Assembly (NCBI RefSeq): GCF_014269285.1
Contig: NZ_JACOAF010000022.1
Coordinates: 224,517 to 288,516 of the forward strand
Source of the DNA: Rufibacter sediminis
GTDB lineage: Bacteria; Bacteroidota; Bacteroidia; Cytophagales; Hymenobacteraceae
DNA: 64,000 bases
Direction: 5' to 3'
Shown: piece after piece, positions 1 to 9,499 of the stretch
How the letters are laid out: each line of letters begins with the position of its first letter
Numbering within the stretch: the stretch's first letter is position 1
The notes under the pieces: generated by a model
Told to the model about the DNA's origin: nothing
The model's database searches: none
The model's input: the letters and a program-made list of their open reading frames with translations, nothing else
Translations under genes and position numbers: made by a program

Positions 1-887
1 GCTTCCTCTTTCTCCAGCAGGCTGCCTTTCCAGGAGCTCGCCGCCCCGATCAGGGCTGACTCCTCTCCTAGCTCGGCTACCCGGATGGGGATGGATAAAC
101 CTTCATTTTGCAGCTGCTTCTCCAGCTCCCCGGAGAACAGCGGATAGGCTTTTGAGATGTTGCCGCCAATCACCACCATAACCGCACCCAGGGGTTTCAC
201 GGCCAATTTTATAAAATCGGCCAAATTCCGCCCGAACTCATTGAAAACAGTTTGCACGGTAGGGTTCTGGGAAGCCAGATCAACCAGTTCTTTCACGCCT
301 TTCACTTCCTGCCCGGTAAGCTCCCGGAACCGGTTCACGAACCAGCGGGTAGAAAGGTAATCCTCTGCGATGCCTTCTTTGAAGGGCGAGTTCCACAGGT
401 CAGCGTCTTCCACTTTGCCGTGGTGGCACCAGGCCGAACCCAAACCGGTACCTAAGGTTAGACCCAGTACTTGTTCTACGCCCTGGGCGGCGCCGCAGAA
501 AACTTCGCCCAGCAGGAAACATTCGGCATCGTTCAGAAACCGGATATCGTCTGCCTGCACTAAAAGCTTTTCTGCCAATAATTCCTTTACATTCAGTTTG
601 TAGAGGATGTCGTATTTATTCTGGTCCTTGATAAGGGAAACGCCATTGGGATAATCAAACGGACCCGGCATGGCAATCCCGATTTTACCGGAGGAAGTCC
701 CGTCAAACTTCTGGGCTTGCTGAATGACGTCACACCAATTGTCAATGATTTCCTCTACGGAGCCCTGCGTGTTTATTTCCCTCCTGACATAGCTGCCTGA
801 CACGAGGGCACTCGTTTCCATGTCCACAAGGGCTGCGGAGATATGTGAGCCTCCCACATCAATGCCCACTACTGTTGTATGATTCAT
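1..887 (-). CDS. ROK family sugar kinase, partial (3' end beyond window)
   Basis: Read from ATG at 887 the frame stays open to base 1, giving about 295 residues. The N-terminus has the ROK/ASKHA phosphate-1 loop (VVGIDVGGSHI), followed by a GIAMPGPFDYP segment, FLNDAECFLLGE around residue 115 and the second phosphate loop LGLTLGTGLGSAW. ROK proteins phosphorylate hexoses or act as repressors; no N-terminal helix-turn-helix is present, so a cytoplasmic kinase is likely. The usual zinc cluster (CxCGxxGC) is absent where the frame reads HHGKVEDADLW, as in some Bacteroidota ROK kinases. It lies downstream of the GH92 mannosidase on the same strand, so mannose or a related hexose is a reasonable substrate guess. 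The C-terminus is not seen. Confidence 0.85.
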   Translation of the reverse strand, partial: MNHTTVVGIDVGGSHISAALVDMETSALVSGSYVRREINTQGSVEEIIDNWCDVIQQAQKFDGTSSGKIGIAMPGPFDYPNGVSLIKDQNKYDILYKLNVKELLAEKLLVQADDIRFLNDAECFLLGEVFCGAAQGVEQVLGLTLGTGLGSAWCHHGKVEDADLWNSPFKEGIAEDYLSTRWFVNRFRELTGQEVKGVKELVDLASQNPTVQTVFNEFGRNLADFIKLAVKPLGAVMVVIGGNISKAYPLFSGELEKQLQNEGLSIPIRVAELGEESALIGAASSWKGSLLEKEE

Positions 888-984
888 ATACTGTTGATTT
901 TGCACCTGATGAAAGCCATGCTCCGGTTACAGAAACCTTCTCTTTGCCTTACTTAGGATGGACTTTTGCTATTCTTTTAATTTC

Positions 985-1015
985 GCCAGTCTCCCACTTT
1001 GAACAGGAGACCGGC
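985..1015 (-). terminator. Hairpin between GH92 gene and ROK gene
   Basis: GCCAGTCTCC (985-994) faces GGAGACCGGC (1006-1015) with one mismatch and an 11-nt loop. It sits 36 bp after the mannosidase stop codon on the minus strand. There is no clear U-run, so it may be an attenuator or mRNA-stabilising hairpin rather than a full terminator. Confidence 0.4.
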
Positions 1016-1050
1016 TTCCAGCTCGAAACATTAGAAAGATTTTCTTCTCC

Positions 1051-3363
1051 TTATTTCCCGTTCTGGGTGACGTACTGCGGTTTGGAGAACGAGTAAGGGA
1101 AGGCACTCTCCTCGGTTCCGCGCTTGGTGTTGGGCTTATCCCCCATATCGAAGCGCAGTTTGGCGCCTTTCAATAATTCATAGTGACCAACCCAATTCTT
1201 CTCGTGCTTCTTGCCGTTGAGTTTCAGGTCCTGCACGTAGAGGTTGTCTTTGCTGTTGTTGGGTGCCTCAATCTCCACCTTCTTGCCGTTCTCCAGTTCC
1301 AGGGTCATCTTGGGGAAGAGCGGTGCACCTAATACGTACTGGTCGGTGCCGGGGCAAACCGGGTAGAAGCCCATGGCGCTGAACACGTACCAGGCCGAGG
1401 TCTGGCCGTTGTCCTCGTCGCCGCAATAGCCGTCCGGAGTTGGTTTGTACATGCGGTTCATGGTCTCGCGGGCCCAGTACTGGGTTTTCCACGGCTCTCC
1501 GGCGAAATTGTACAGGTACGTCATGTGCTGGATAGGCTGGTTGCCGTGCGCGTACTGGCCCATGTTGGCGATCTGCATCTCCCGGATTTCGTGGATCACA
1601 CCGCCGTAGTAAGAGTCATCAAACACCGGAGGCAAGGTAAACACCGAGTCCAGTTTCTTCACGAAGTTCTGTTTGCCGCCCATCAGGTCAATGAGGCCCT
1701 GCACGTCATGGAACACTGACCAGGAGTAATGCCAGCTGTTTCCCTCGGTGAAAGCATCGCCCCACTTGAACGGGTTGAAAGGTGCTTGGAACTTGCCGTC
1801 CTTGTTCTTGCCGCGCATCAGGCCCGTGGCCGGATCATAGAGGTTGCGGTAGTTCTGGCTGCGTTTGGCGTACAGGTCGATCTCGGCCTGCGGTCTTTTT
1901 AGCGCCTTGGCTAATTGGTAAATGGCAAAGTCATCGTAGGCGTACTCCAGGGTGCGGGCGGCGTTCTCATTGATGTTCACGTCATAAGGCACGTAGCCCA
2001 GCTTGTTGTAGTACTCCACCCCTTTCCGGCCGATGGCGGTGATAGGGCCTTCGTTGTTAGCGCCGTGCACCAGGGCTTCGTAGAGTTTCTCAATGTCATA
2101 GCCGCGCAAGCCTTTCATGTAGGCATCCGCCACCACTGAGGCCGAGTTGTTCCCGATCATGATGTCTGAATAACCCGGGCTGGACCACTCGGGCAACCAA
2201 CCACCTTCTTTGTAGTCGTTGATGAGCCCTTCCTGCATTTCTTTGTTGATAGCAGGGTACATAAGGTTCAGGAAAGGATACAAGGCCCGGAACGTATCCC
2301 AGAAACCAGTACCGGCGAAACGGTAGCCGTCGTGCACTTTTCCGGTATACGGGCTGTAGTGAACCACCTTGTTAGCGGCGTTCAGCTCATACATTTTGTG
2401 GGGGAAAAACAGCGTGCGGTAAAGGCAGGAATAGAACGTGCGTTGCTGCTCCTCGGTACCGCCTTCCACTTTGATGCGACCCAGGGTTTTCTCCCACCGG
2501 TCGCGGGCTTTGGCCATGGTAGCATCAAAATTGTCTTGCGCCAGCTCCCGGCTCAGGTTCAGTTCGGCCTGCTCCTGGCTGATGAAAGAAGAAGCGACTT
2601 TCAGATTCACCTTTTCACCCTTGCTGGTTTTAAACCCGATCACTGCGCCCGAATGGTTAGAGGTGAGTTCCAGGGAATCTCTGCCCGTTAATGCCTTGCC
2701 GCGGAAGGTGCGGGCCAGCACGATAGGTTTGTCCACGTAGATGACGAAGTGATTTTTGAACTCCTTCAATGGGCCGCGGGCGTATTTGGTGGTATAGCCC
2801 ACGATTTTCCGCTCTTTGGGCAGCACCTTCACGTAGGAACCCTTGTCCAGCGCATCGATCACGATGAACGAGCTGTCTGACTTGGGGTAGGTGAACCGGA
2901 ACTGGGCGGCGCGCTCGGTGGGGGTAAGCTCGGCGGTTACGTCGTGGTCGGCCAGGTAAACGCCGTAGTAGTAAGGCTTGGCCGTCTCAGATTTGTGGGA
3001 GTACCAGCTGGCGCGGCCATCCTGATCGAACTTCATCTTGCCCGTCACCGGCATGATCACGAACTGGCCGTAATCGTTCATCCAGGGCGAAGGTTGGTGC
3101 GTCTGCTTGAAGCCCCTGATTTTGTCGGCGGCGTAGGTATAGGCCCAGCCGTTACCCATCGTGCCGGTCTGCGGCGTCCAGAGGTTCATGCCCCAGGGCA
3201 CCGCCACCGCCGGGTACGTGTTCCCGTTGGAGAGCTCCGGCTTGGAATCGGTGCCCATTAACGGGTTCATCAAGTCCACGGGGGATACAACTGTTTTTTT
3301 AGAGATCTGAGCGGAAGAGAAGAACGGAGCGCTTACCAGAAGCCAAAGGAGAAGTTTTTTCAT
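1051..3363 (-). CDS. GH92 family alpha-mannosidase, secreted
   Basis: 770 residues with a signal peptide (MKKLLLWLLVSAPFFSSAQ). The mature protein starts with the GH92 N-terminal beta-sandwich (VDLMNPLMGTDSKPELSNGN, FKQTHQPSPWMNDYGQF) followed by the (alpha/alpha)6 barrel. The conserved motif GYCGDEDNGQTSAWYVFSA begins at residue 645 and is followed by GFYPVCPGTDQY, typical of these calcium-dependent exo-acting alpha-mannosidases that trim N-glycans or mannans. Length is normal for the family. It probably acts in the periplasm or on the surface and supplies mannose to the kinase encoded next. It is separated from the upstream porP gene by 186 bp that hold a LacI-type operator, so it probably has its own regulated promoter. 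Confidence 0.93.
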   Translation of the reverse strand: MKKLLLWLLVSAPFFSSAQISKKTVVSPVDLMNPLMGTDSKPELSNGNTYPAVAVPWGMNLWTPQTGTMGNGWAYTYAADKIRGFKQTHQPSPWMNDYGQFVIMPVTGKMKFDQDGRASWYSHKSETAKPYYYGVYLADHDVTAELTPTERAAQFRFTYPKSDSSFIVIDALDKGSYVKVLPKERKIVGYTTKYARGPLKEFKNHFVIYVDKPIVLARTFRGKALTGRDSLELTSNHSGAVIGFKTSKGEKVNLKVASSFISQEQAELNLSRELAQDNFDATMAKARDRWEKTLGRIKVEGGTEEQQRTFYSCLYRTLFFPHKMYELNAANKVVHYSPYTGKVHDGYRFAGTGFWDTFRALYPFLNLMYPAINKEMQEGLINDYKEGGWLPEWSSPGYSDIMIGNNSASVVADAYMKGLRGYDIEKLYEALVHGANNEGPITAIGRKGVEYYNKLGYVPYDVNINENAARTLEYAYDDFAIYQLAKALKRPQAEIDLYAKRSQNYRNLYDPATGLMRGKNKDGKFQAPFNPFKWGDAFTEGNSWHYSWSVFHDVQGLIDLMGGKQNFVKKLDSVFTLPPVFDDSYYGGVIHEIREMQIANMGQYAHGNQPIQHMTYLYNFAGEPWKTQYWARETMNRMYKPTPDGYCGDEDNGQTSAWYVFSAMGFYPVCPGTDQYVLGAPLFPKMTLELENGKKVEIEAPNNSKDNLYVQDLKLNGKKHEKNWVGHYELLKGAKLRFDMGDKPNTKRGTEESAFPYSFSKPQYVTQNGK

Positions 3364-3404
3364 TTGATGGAGGCTTTTAATATTGCCTGAAGCTTGATTT
3401 GATG

Positions 3405-3509
3405 ATTTGCAGAAAACAGCCTTTCAGCTTTGCTGGCTCGTCTGACAGAGACCCCATACCTTAAGGAGTTTGGGGAAGGACGGACGTTTTTAAGCTGTTT
3501 TCTGCAAAT
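3405..3509. repeat. 16-bp inverted repeat upstream of GH92 gene
   Basis: ATTTGCAGAAAACAGC at 3405-3420 is the exact reverse complement of GCTGTTTTCTGCAAAT at 3494-3509, with a 73-bp spacer. Transcribed from the minus strand it would form a long-range stem in the leader of the mannosidase mRNA. The right arm is part of the 37-bp repeat copy at 3485-3522. Confidence 0.6.
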
Positions 3510-3522
3510 TAATGCTAAAACG
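3485..3522. repeat. Dispersed 37-bp palindromic repeat, divergent copy
   Basis: Starts CGTTTTTAAGCTG and ends GCTAAAACG, matching the termini of the repeat family described for 21375-21412. Its right end forms half of the operator at 3514-3529. Confidence 0.5.
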
Positions 3523-3529
3523 TTTTAAA
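3514..3529. promoter_or_regulatory. LacI-type operator before GH92 gene
   Basis: GCTAAAACGTTTTAAA matches the perfect 16-bp palindrome at 13095 in its first 14 bases. On the minus strand it lies directly upstream of TTAATTTG, a 7-of-8 match to the Bacteroidota -7 element, so binding would block the mannosidase promoter. That the regulator is the LacI protein encoded at 13926 is inference. Confidence 0.55.
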
Positions 3530-3549
3530 GCGATAATATAAACTATTTT

Positions 3550-4470
3550 TTATTGCGCGTTCCAGAGCGAGGCTCTCAAACCTAACTCAAAACTTCCCTT
3601 CACCCCAGTAAGATTGTCCAGAGCCGGAGAACCAGTGGTATACATCCCGGTAAGCGCCAAGCGTCTTTTCACGTCTACCCCGAAGCCGAAGGTCACGTTC
3701 TCTGAGCTGTGATACATGCCAAACACGTTGAACTGATTGTCCACAAAAGTTAGGTTAGCACCTGCATCAATGAGATCATCATATCCTTTCACGCCACGGT
3801 ACACCACTTTTGGCTCCACTCCTACATTGGAACCAAGGGCAATCTTATAGCTGGCGGCGGCAAAGTAGGTGGAACGGTTGATAGTGTTATTTTCATTCAG
3901 GCTCTTGTCTAGAAAAGCCCTGATATTGGGAAAAGAGCCTTGAATCGTGAGCTTCGAATCAGTGTAGGCAATCCCAACTTCCCCTTCAAAATAAGGCCCC
4001 TGGTCTTTGAATCTGGCAACGGTGTTGTCATCCACATCGCCCACCAGCTCGTCCATGTCAATCTGCTCGTTCACTACCCCGGCAGACAACCCAAAATGCA
4101 ACTGGCGGGTACTTTGGTTCAAAGGCAGGTGATACGAATAGGTAGCCATGGCTCTGGATCTTTTCAGCAAGCCCTCGCGGCTCTGCCCTAGGTTCAGGCC
4201 AAGGCCTACTTTGTTGCTCAGGCCGTAATCTGCCGTGATGGCCTCCGTGGAAGGAGCATCAGAGATGCTCCCCCACTGGTTGCGGTAATGGAGGTTTACC
4301 CTTAACCCACCATTCACCCCAGCCATGGCCGGATTAGCCAGGTACTGATTTTGAAAATAGATTGCTTTCAAAGGGTTGATCTGGGCCACACTCTCCTGCA
4401 CCAGTGCTAGGCAGCAAAAAATCAGGAGAAATAATGGTAGCCCTTTGTTTAAATTATATAGCTTTTTCAT
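3550..4470 (-). CDS. PorP/SprF family T9SS outer-membrane protein
   Basis: 306 residues with a signal peptide ending at VAQ. The N-terminal signature LANPAMAGVNGG, then LRVNLHYRNQW, and the many short alternating strands of an outer-membrane barrel are typical of the PorP/SprF family. In Flavobacterium, SprF-like proteins are needed to secrete a co-encoded substrate carrying a type B C-terminal domain. Exactly such a substrate is encoded 14 bp upstream, so the two form a substrate-partner pair, probably translated from one mRNA. Confidence 0.9.
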   Translation of the reverse strand: MKKLYNLNKGLPLFLLIFCCLALVQESVAQINPLKAIYFQNQYLANPAMAGVNGGLRVNLHYRNQWGSISDAPSTEAITADYGLSNKVGLGLNLGQSREGLLKRSRAMATYSYHLPLNQSTRQLHFGLSAGVVNEQIDMDELVGDVDDNTVARFKDQGPYFEGEVGIAYTDSKLTIQGSFPNIRAFLDKSLNENNTINRSTYFAAASYKIALGSNVGVEPKVVYRGVKGYDDLIDAGANLTFVDNQFNVFGMYHSSENVTFGFGVDVKRRLALTGMYTTGSPALDNLTGVKGSFELGLRASLWNAQ

Positions 4471-4484
4471 ATGGCTTTCTATTT

Positions 4485-7400
4485 TTAATCACGAAGAATA
4501 GTGAGGGCTCCTTTTGCGGGAGAAATGCCTGAACCTAAGTCAATCACATAGTAGTACACGCCTTGTGCTAACGGCGAGCCATTGTAAGTCCCGTTCCAAT
4601 CATTCGCATAGTTCTCTGTCTCGTACACAACTCTACCAGCAGTGTCAAAGACCCTTAACTTGCTGCCTGGATAGGTATTAATGTTCCAGATTACCCAAAC
4701 ATCGTTCTTCCCATCACCATTAGGAGTTAGAATATTGTTGGCCTGTAATTTCACGCCACCCTCTACCTGCACGGTAAACTGAGCTTCCCTGGTACAACCT
4801 TCAGCAGTGCTGGCAGTTACTTTGTAAACGTATCCCTGAGTTGGCTTAATAGAGAGCACATTGCTGTTCTGTCCGCTGATAATGCCCGGACCGTCTGCCC
4901 AGGTGTAAGTGTAGCCTTCCTCGCCGGTCACTGTCAACTGGATGGTTTCCCCTCTTGGTACTTTTTCATTGCGGTTAGCAGCAATGCTCATGTTTAACTC
5001 ATAAGAAGTAATCTTGAAGGTTCTGGTGAAGGTGTCGGTACCATTATTCAAGGTGCCACCGTCGTCTTTCACAGTCACGGTCACTGTAGCTTCTCCGGGC
5101 TGTCCTTTTACCAACTTGTATTTAAGAGTGGCTTTTCCATTTTCCACTTTGCTTACAGATAACTCACTGAAGAGGGCGCTTCTGTTGGTGGTAACGGAGA
5201 GGCTCAGCTGCTGGCCTGGCTCAGATGCTAACCCCTCTAATGGAAGGGTATAGGCATCTACCACATTACAACTTTTCTGATCAGCGATTGCAGCCAAAGT
5301 AGGCGCTTGGTTTGAACCACTGGTAATTGTTTCTGCCACGGAAGAATAAGGGGCATTGATTCCAGATGATTGACTGTACTCATTGATTGGCCTTATTCTG
5401 TAGTAATAACGAGTGGCTAATTGAAGCCTTTCGTCTGTATAGGTGGTTACGTCAGCGGCAACAGTTTGGAGCAAGGCATAAGAGGTTCCGTTCGTAGACC
5501 GCTCAATCTGAAATTCGGTCTCGTTTTCTGACTTATCAACCCAATCCAACTTCACCTGGTTTTCTGACAAGGTAGTAGCCACCAGATTTTCGGCTGGCAA
5601 GGGCAGTCTTTCATCGTACAAAGTGGTTCCACTTATGATAGGTGAAAAGATAGAATTACCCGATGCACTTATTGCTTTTACCCGATACTGGTAAGTGGCT
5701 AGCACACCCAAATTGGTATCAGTATAAGTGGTAGTACCAGCAGTAACTGAATTCAATCTAGTGAAAGTGGCTCCGTCTGTTGATCGCCAGATTTCATACT
5801 CTGTTTCGTTGGCCACATCGCTCCAACTGAGGGTAAGTGTACTTTCCGTTGGGTTCGTAATATTAAAATTACTAGGTACAGCTGGCGCATTCTGGGGAAT
5901 TCCCCAAATTTGCCATTCTGACATCTGGGTACCACTAGAACCATTATTAGCAGTAACATCTAATTTGAAATACTCATACGTCTCATTGTTTTTGAAGGAA
6001 AACGCATTTTCCTGAAATCGCCCTGTAAAAACTTGATTTTTGCGCGTGTCAAGAACGGTCCAGGTTGTTCCATCTTTTGATCCTTGAAAAGTCCAGTCTT
6101 TTGGATCTCTGTCAGGGAAATCATTTGCTGAAACAATCACGTATTTTGTAACAATTGCATTAGAAGCAGTGGATTTGTATTGTGCCCAAAACACCTTTGC
6201 AGGCGCTAAGTATTTTGTTGCAGAACTATTATCTATGAAAAAAGAAGAACCTTCTCTCTCAGGATTGCCGTTATCTACAGAAACAGTCAGCTTGCCTCCA
6301 TTATCAGTTAAATCCACCATAGCACCACTATAATTTAGCGTTCTGGTGCTACTCACGACAGAATAGCTAGAATTTAGCTCTGCTCCTATGGTTCTGACCC
6401 GATAGTAGTATTTGGTGTTTTGCGTTAAGTTTCTATCAAAGAATACTTTTGTGTTTGCGGTTACAGTGGCTATTTTGGCAAAATTAGTCCCATCTAAAGA
6501 GCGCTCGACTTCGAATCCTGTTTCGTTTACACTAAAATCAGTCCAGGTCAGATGAACTTCATCACCAGCCGTACTAAATGCAGTCAATGCTGACGGTGCT
6601 ACAATTGCATCTCCCTCAAAGAGCCGCCACTCGGCCAGCTGGAAAGTGCCACCACTTTTAATGGCACTTATATTTAACCGATAATAGGCGTAAGCAGTGT
6701 TATTGGCAATTGTATATGCTTTGGTTTGAAAGCGTTCAGTAAACATTTCTCCGGTACGGGTGTCTAATACCGTCCAGTCAGTTCCGTTTTGTGAGCCCTC
6801 TAGTTTCCAGTCTTTAGGGTCTCTATTTGGATCATCGTTAGCTGAGATTAGTATATATGTTCCCACTGTGGCGGGTGCGGTTAACTGTAAGCGCATCCAT
6901 TGTTCGCCTGGCCAATTCGATAGAAACTTTGAGCCAGAATTGTTGTCAATTACTTTGGGAGACCCCTCATCGGCTGTCTGGCCTCTATCGTTTTCCTTAA
7001 ATACAGTCAGAACACCACCTCTGGCGGTAATATCAGGATTTTGAACCGCCTCAAAGAGCCGCCATTCGGCCAGTTGGAAAGTGCCAGCTCCATTCAGAGC
7101 CGAGATGTTCAGGCGGTAGTACGTGTAAGGAGTCGTATTACCTATATGGTAGGTTTTTGTTTGGAAGCGCTCCGAAAATGTCTCGCCTGTACGTGAATCA
7201 AGTTCTATCCAGGTTGTCCCATTGTTAGATCCTTCCAATTTCCAATTCTTCGGATCACGTTCTGGGGCATCATCTGCAGAAACGAGGGTGTAAGTTCCAA
7301 CTGCAGCTGGTTCTGTTAGTTGGTACTGTAACCACTGGGCATCTGGCCAGTGCGACAAAAACTTTGTGCCTGCATCATTATCAATGACACTGGGAGATCC

Positions 7401-7553
7401 TTCCTTGACATCTTTCCCCCCATCATTCTCTCTAAATACCGTCAGAATCCCCCCTTTTGCCGTGAGGTCATCCTGTGCGGTGGCTTTATTGATAACGCTG
7501 AATGTAAACAGCGCACAAAGTGCCACCCTCACAATTTGTAATAATTGTTTCAT
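4485..7553 (-). CDS. T9SS type B surface adhesin with discoidin-like and FN3 domains
   Basis: 1022 residues with a signal peptide ending near ATAQ. Three F5/8 type C (discoidin)-like domains start near residues 29, 174 and 414; the first two are close tandem duplicates (GSPSVIDNDAGTKFLSHWP versus GSPKVIDNNSGSKFLSNWP). Fibronectin type III domains follow near 315-410, 565-655 and 655-745, then cadherin- and Ig-like regions. From about residue 938 (ILTPNGDGKNDVWV) comes the gliding-motility-associated type B sorting domain. The protein should be exported by T9SS and displayed on the surface. Discoidin domains often bind carbohydrate, so glycan capture for the adjacent SusCD pair is a reasonable inference. 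It follows susD by 111 bp. Confidence 0.9.
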   Translation of the reverse strand: MKQLLQIVRVALCALFTFSVINKATAQDDLTAKGGILTVFRENDGGKDVKEGSPSVIDNDAGTKFLSHWPDAQWLQYQLTEPAAVGTYTLVSADDAPERDPKNWKLEGSNNGTTWIELDSRTGETFSERFQTKTYHIGNTTPYTYYRLNISALNGAGTFQLAEWRLFEAVQNPDITARGGVLTVFKENDRGQTADEGSPKVIDNNSGSKFLSNWPGEQWMRLQLTAPATVGTYILISANDDPNRDPKDWKLEGSQNGTDWTVLDTRTGEMFTERFQTKAYTIANNTAYAYYRLNISAIKSGGTFQLAEWRLFEGDAIVAPSALTAFSTAGDEVHLTWTDFSVNETGFEVERSLDGTNFAKIATVTANTKVFFDRNLTQNTKYYYRVRTIGAELNSSYSVVSSTRTLNYSGAMVDLTDNGGKLTVSVDNGNPEREGSSFFIDNSSATKYLAPAKVFWAQYKSTASNAIVTKYVIVSANDFPDRDPKDWTFQGSKDGTTWTVLDTRKNQVFTGRFQENAFSFKNNETYEYFKLDVTANNGSSGTQMSEWQIWGIPQNAPAVPSNFNITNPTESTLTLSWSDVANETEYEIWRSTDGATFTRLNSVTAGTTTYTDTNLGVLATYQYRVKAISASGNSIFSPIISGTTLYDERLPLPAENLVATTLSENQVKLDWVDKSENETEFQIERSTNGTSYALLQTVAADVTTYTDERLQLATRYYYRIRPINEYSQSSGINAPYSSVAETITSGSNQAPTLAAIADQKSCNVVDAYTLPLEGLASEPGQQLSLSVTTNRSALFSELSVSKVENGKATLKYKLVKGQPGEATVTVTVKDDGGTLNNGTDTFTRTFKITSYELNMSIAANRNEKVPRGETIQLTVTGEEGYTYTWADGPGIISGQNSNVLSIKPTQGYVYKVTASTAEGCTREAQFTVQVEGGVKLQANNILTPNGDGKNDVWVIWNINTYPGSKLRVFDTAGRVVYETENYANDWNGTYNGSPLAQGVYYYVIDLGSGISPAKGALTILRD

Positions 7554-7619
7554 ATATGATTTTTTAAGGATATATGGAAAATCTAAATATTCTTTTAGAA
7601 TCCTTTTGAGTTGAGGTGT

Positions 7620-7658
7620 GGCTAAGTTCAGGTAGGCAGTTCCTGCCTGAACCTAGCC
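7620..7658 (-). promoter_or_regulatory. Intercistronic hairpin after susD
   Basis: GGCTAAGTTCAGG (7620-7632) pairs with CCTGAACCTAGCC (7646-7658) with one mismatch and a 13-nt loop, 6 bp after the susD stop on the minus strand. There is no U-run. It probably separates expression of susCD from the adhesin gene by attenuation or by protecting the upstream mRNA. Confidence 0.5.
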
Positions 7659-7664
7659 AGTTCA

Positions 7665-9488
7665 TTACCATCCGGTATTTTGCACCAGTAATTGGTTAAT
7701 GTTCATCTCACTCTGAGGAATAGGCCACAGATAATGCCGCTTGGTAAAAACCCTAACTTCAAAAGGTATTTTGTTATAGAAGTTGTTTATGTCCGGAGCA
7801 GAAATATCCAAAGCATAAGTAGGTCCGTTGAAAGCCGTTTCAGCAATTTTCCATCTTCTAGCGTCAAAATACCTTACGCTTTCAAAGGCTAGCTCTACTC
7901 TGCGTTCTTTCCTGATGGCTTCCCTTACCGCAGACTGGCCACTAGGTGCCTCTAGCTCAGTTGAACCATATTCAGGGATGCCAGCCCGGTTCCTGATGAG
8001 ATTGACGTAGGTTAAAATATCTGGGTGGCCTGGACTATATTCATTTAGTGCTTCAGCATAGTTCAGGTAAATTTCTGCCAAGCGTAGCATCACATAAGAT
8101 CTGTCGTTATTGCGCCAGTCACCAAGGTTCATGTTCTTTCTCACAATGTAACCGGTAGGAGTATAATCGTTTCCGCCCCCAGAATTCTTACCAGAATTGC
8201 CGTTAAACCACGTCCTGGTTACTATGTTCCCGGCATTTCTATTTAGCCACAAGCTATTATCATAGGTGATACCCACATAAAAGCGTGGCTCTCTATTTAC
8301 CCATTGGTTATAGACTTGTCTAGCCTCTATGTCATTTGGAGCCCTGAAGTTTGTAAAACCAGAGGCCATATAGCCTGATCTTGGATCATCAATGGACCTT
8401 CCATTTGCTGTAAAGTAAGCATCCACAATGTGCTGGGTAGGCCCTAGCGCTCCGCCACCCTTTGCTTCTGCTTGAGCTCCGGCATGGAAAGGTGTCATTT
8501 CATACTGCCTGGGGTTAATACTCGCACTTACTCTTGCAAAAATGACCTCCTTGTTCCAATCATCAAGGAGTACATCACGGGTAGACAGATATGGGTCAAA
8601 CTGGCCTTGCGCATTATTTTTCCGGTATAAATCATAAGTACCAGGAACGTATGCATCAATAAATGCTTTGGCGGCATCAGCGGCCAACTTCCATTTGTTC
8701 ACATCATACTGCTGGTTAATCAATTGTTTACCGTCTTTGTTAACCAAAGATGCATAATCAGCATTGCCGTTGAACAATGGACTAGCTGCGTACAATAACA
8801 CCAGAGATTTGATTGCCTGTACATAGGACTTGGTCATGCGTCCATAATTTTGCTCAGTAGCAACATCTGGAAGATCTGCGGCGGCTGCATTAAGTTCCTC
8901 CAGCACATAGGCTACACACTCATCATAGGTATTTCTTGGTTTTTTCAATACGTCTGAGGGAGCATCTACCGGAATTGATTCATTTCCTACTAACACTACT
9001 GGTCCATACAACCGCATCAGGTAATAGTAGTAAAGACCTCTTAACGCTCTGGCTTCAGCTTTGTATCGCTTCACCAGCGCTCCATCTGCTCCACAATCTG
9101 TACATTGGTCTGCATTTTCTATAAACACGTTGGCTCTTCTAATGCCTCTGTAAAAATTAGACCAGATGGAATTAACAAACCCAGAAGTAGGGTCCCATGC
9201 CCCAATGTTGACAGCATTACTTCCCACTCCTCCCCAGACATATTCAGCCTCATCAGAAGCGGCAAGCCAAGGACCTACGTTCCCGTCTCCACCTAATCCT
9301 CTCTGGCTTACATCATCCGGAATCTGAGAGTACACATTGGCTAAATACTGCTCAAGTGTATTTCTATTCCTAAAAGTAGACTCCAGCGTTAAACGGTCAT
9401 CTGGCACCTGATCCAGAAAATCATCGTTACACGAGAAATTCAGGCCTGTAAGCAAGCCTACAAGTATGATTGATTTTATCTTCTTCAT
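7665..9488 (-). CDS. SusD/RagB family glycan-binding lipoprotein
   Basis: 607 residues. The lipoprotein signal ends in LNFSC, so the protein is anchored by Cys20 and would be surface-exposed. The N-terminal part has the SusD-like TPR helices (DFLDQVPDDRL, YKAEARALRGLYYYYLMRLYG) and the C-terminus the RagB/SusD segment (RLAEIYLNYAEALNEY, RKERRVELAFESVRYFDARR, ending WPIPQSEMNINQLLVQNTGW). It forms a lid over the SusC barrel encoded 11 bp upstream and hands oligosaccharides to it. Operon context suggests mannose-containing glycans, but the ligand cannot be read from sequence. Confidence 0.95.
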   Translation of the reverse strand: MKKIKSIILVGLLTGLNFSCNDDFLDQVPDDRLTLESTFRNRNTLEQYLANVYSQIPDDVSQRGLGGDGNVGPWLAASDEAEYVWGGVGSNAVNIGAWDPTSGFVNSIWSNFYRGIRRANVFIENADQCTDCGADGALVKRYKAEARALRGLYYYYLMRLYGPVVLVGNESIPVDAPSDVLKKPRNTYDECVAYVLEELNAAAADLPDVATEQNYGRMTKSYVQAIKSLVLLYAASPLFNGNADYASLVNKDGKQLINQQYDVNKWKLAADAAKAFIDAYVPGTYDLYRKNNAQGQFDPYLSTRDVLLDDWNKEVIFARVSASINPRQYEMTPFHAGAQAEAKGGGALGPTQHIVDAYFTANGRSIDDPRSGYMASGFTNFRAPNDIEARQVYNQWVNREPRFYVGITYDNSLWLNRNAGNIVTRTWFNGNSGKNSGGGNDYTPTGYIVRKNMNLGDWRNNDRSYVMLRLAEIYLNYAEALNEYSPGHPDILTYVNLIRNRAGIPEYGSTELEAPSGQSAVREAIRKERRVELAFESVRYFDARRWKIAETAFNGPTYALDISAPDINNFYNKIPFEVRVFTKRHYLWPIPQSEMNINQLLVQNTGW

Positions 9489-9499
9489 TTTTCAGGAAA

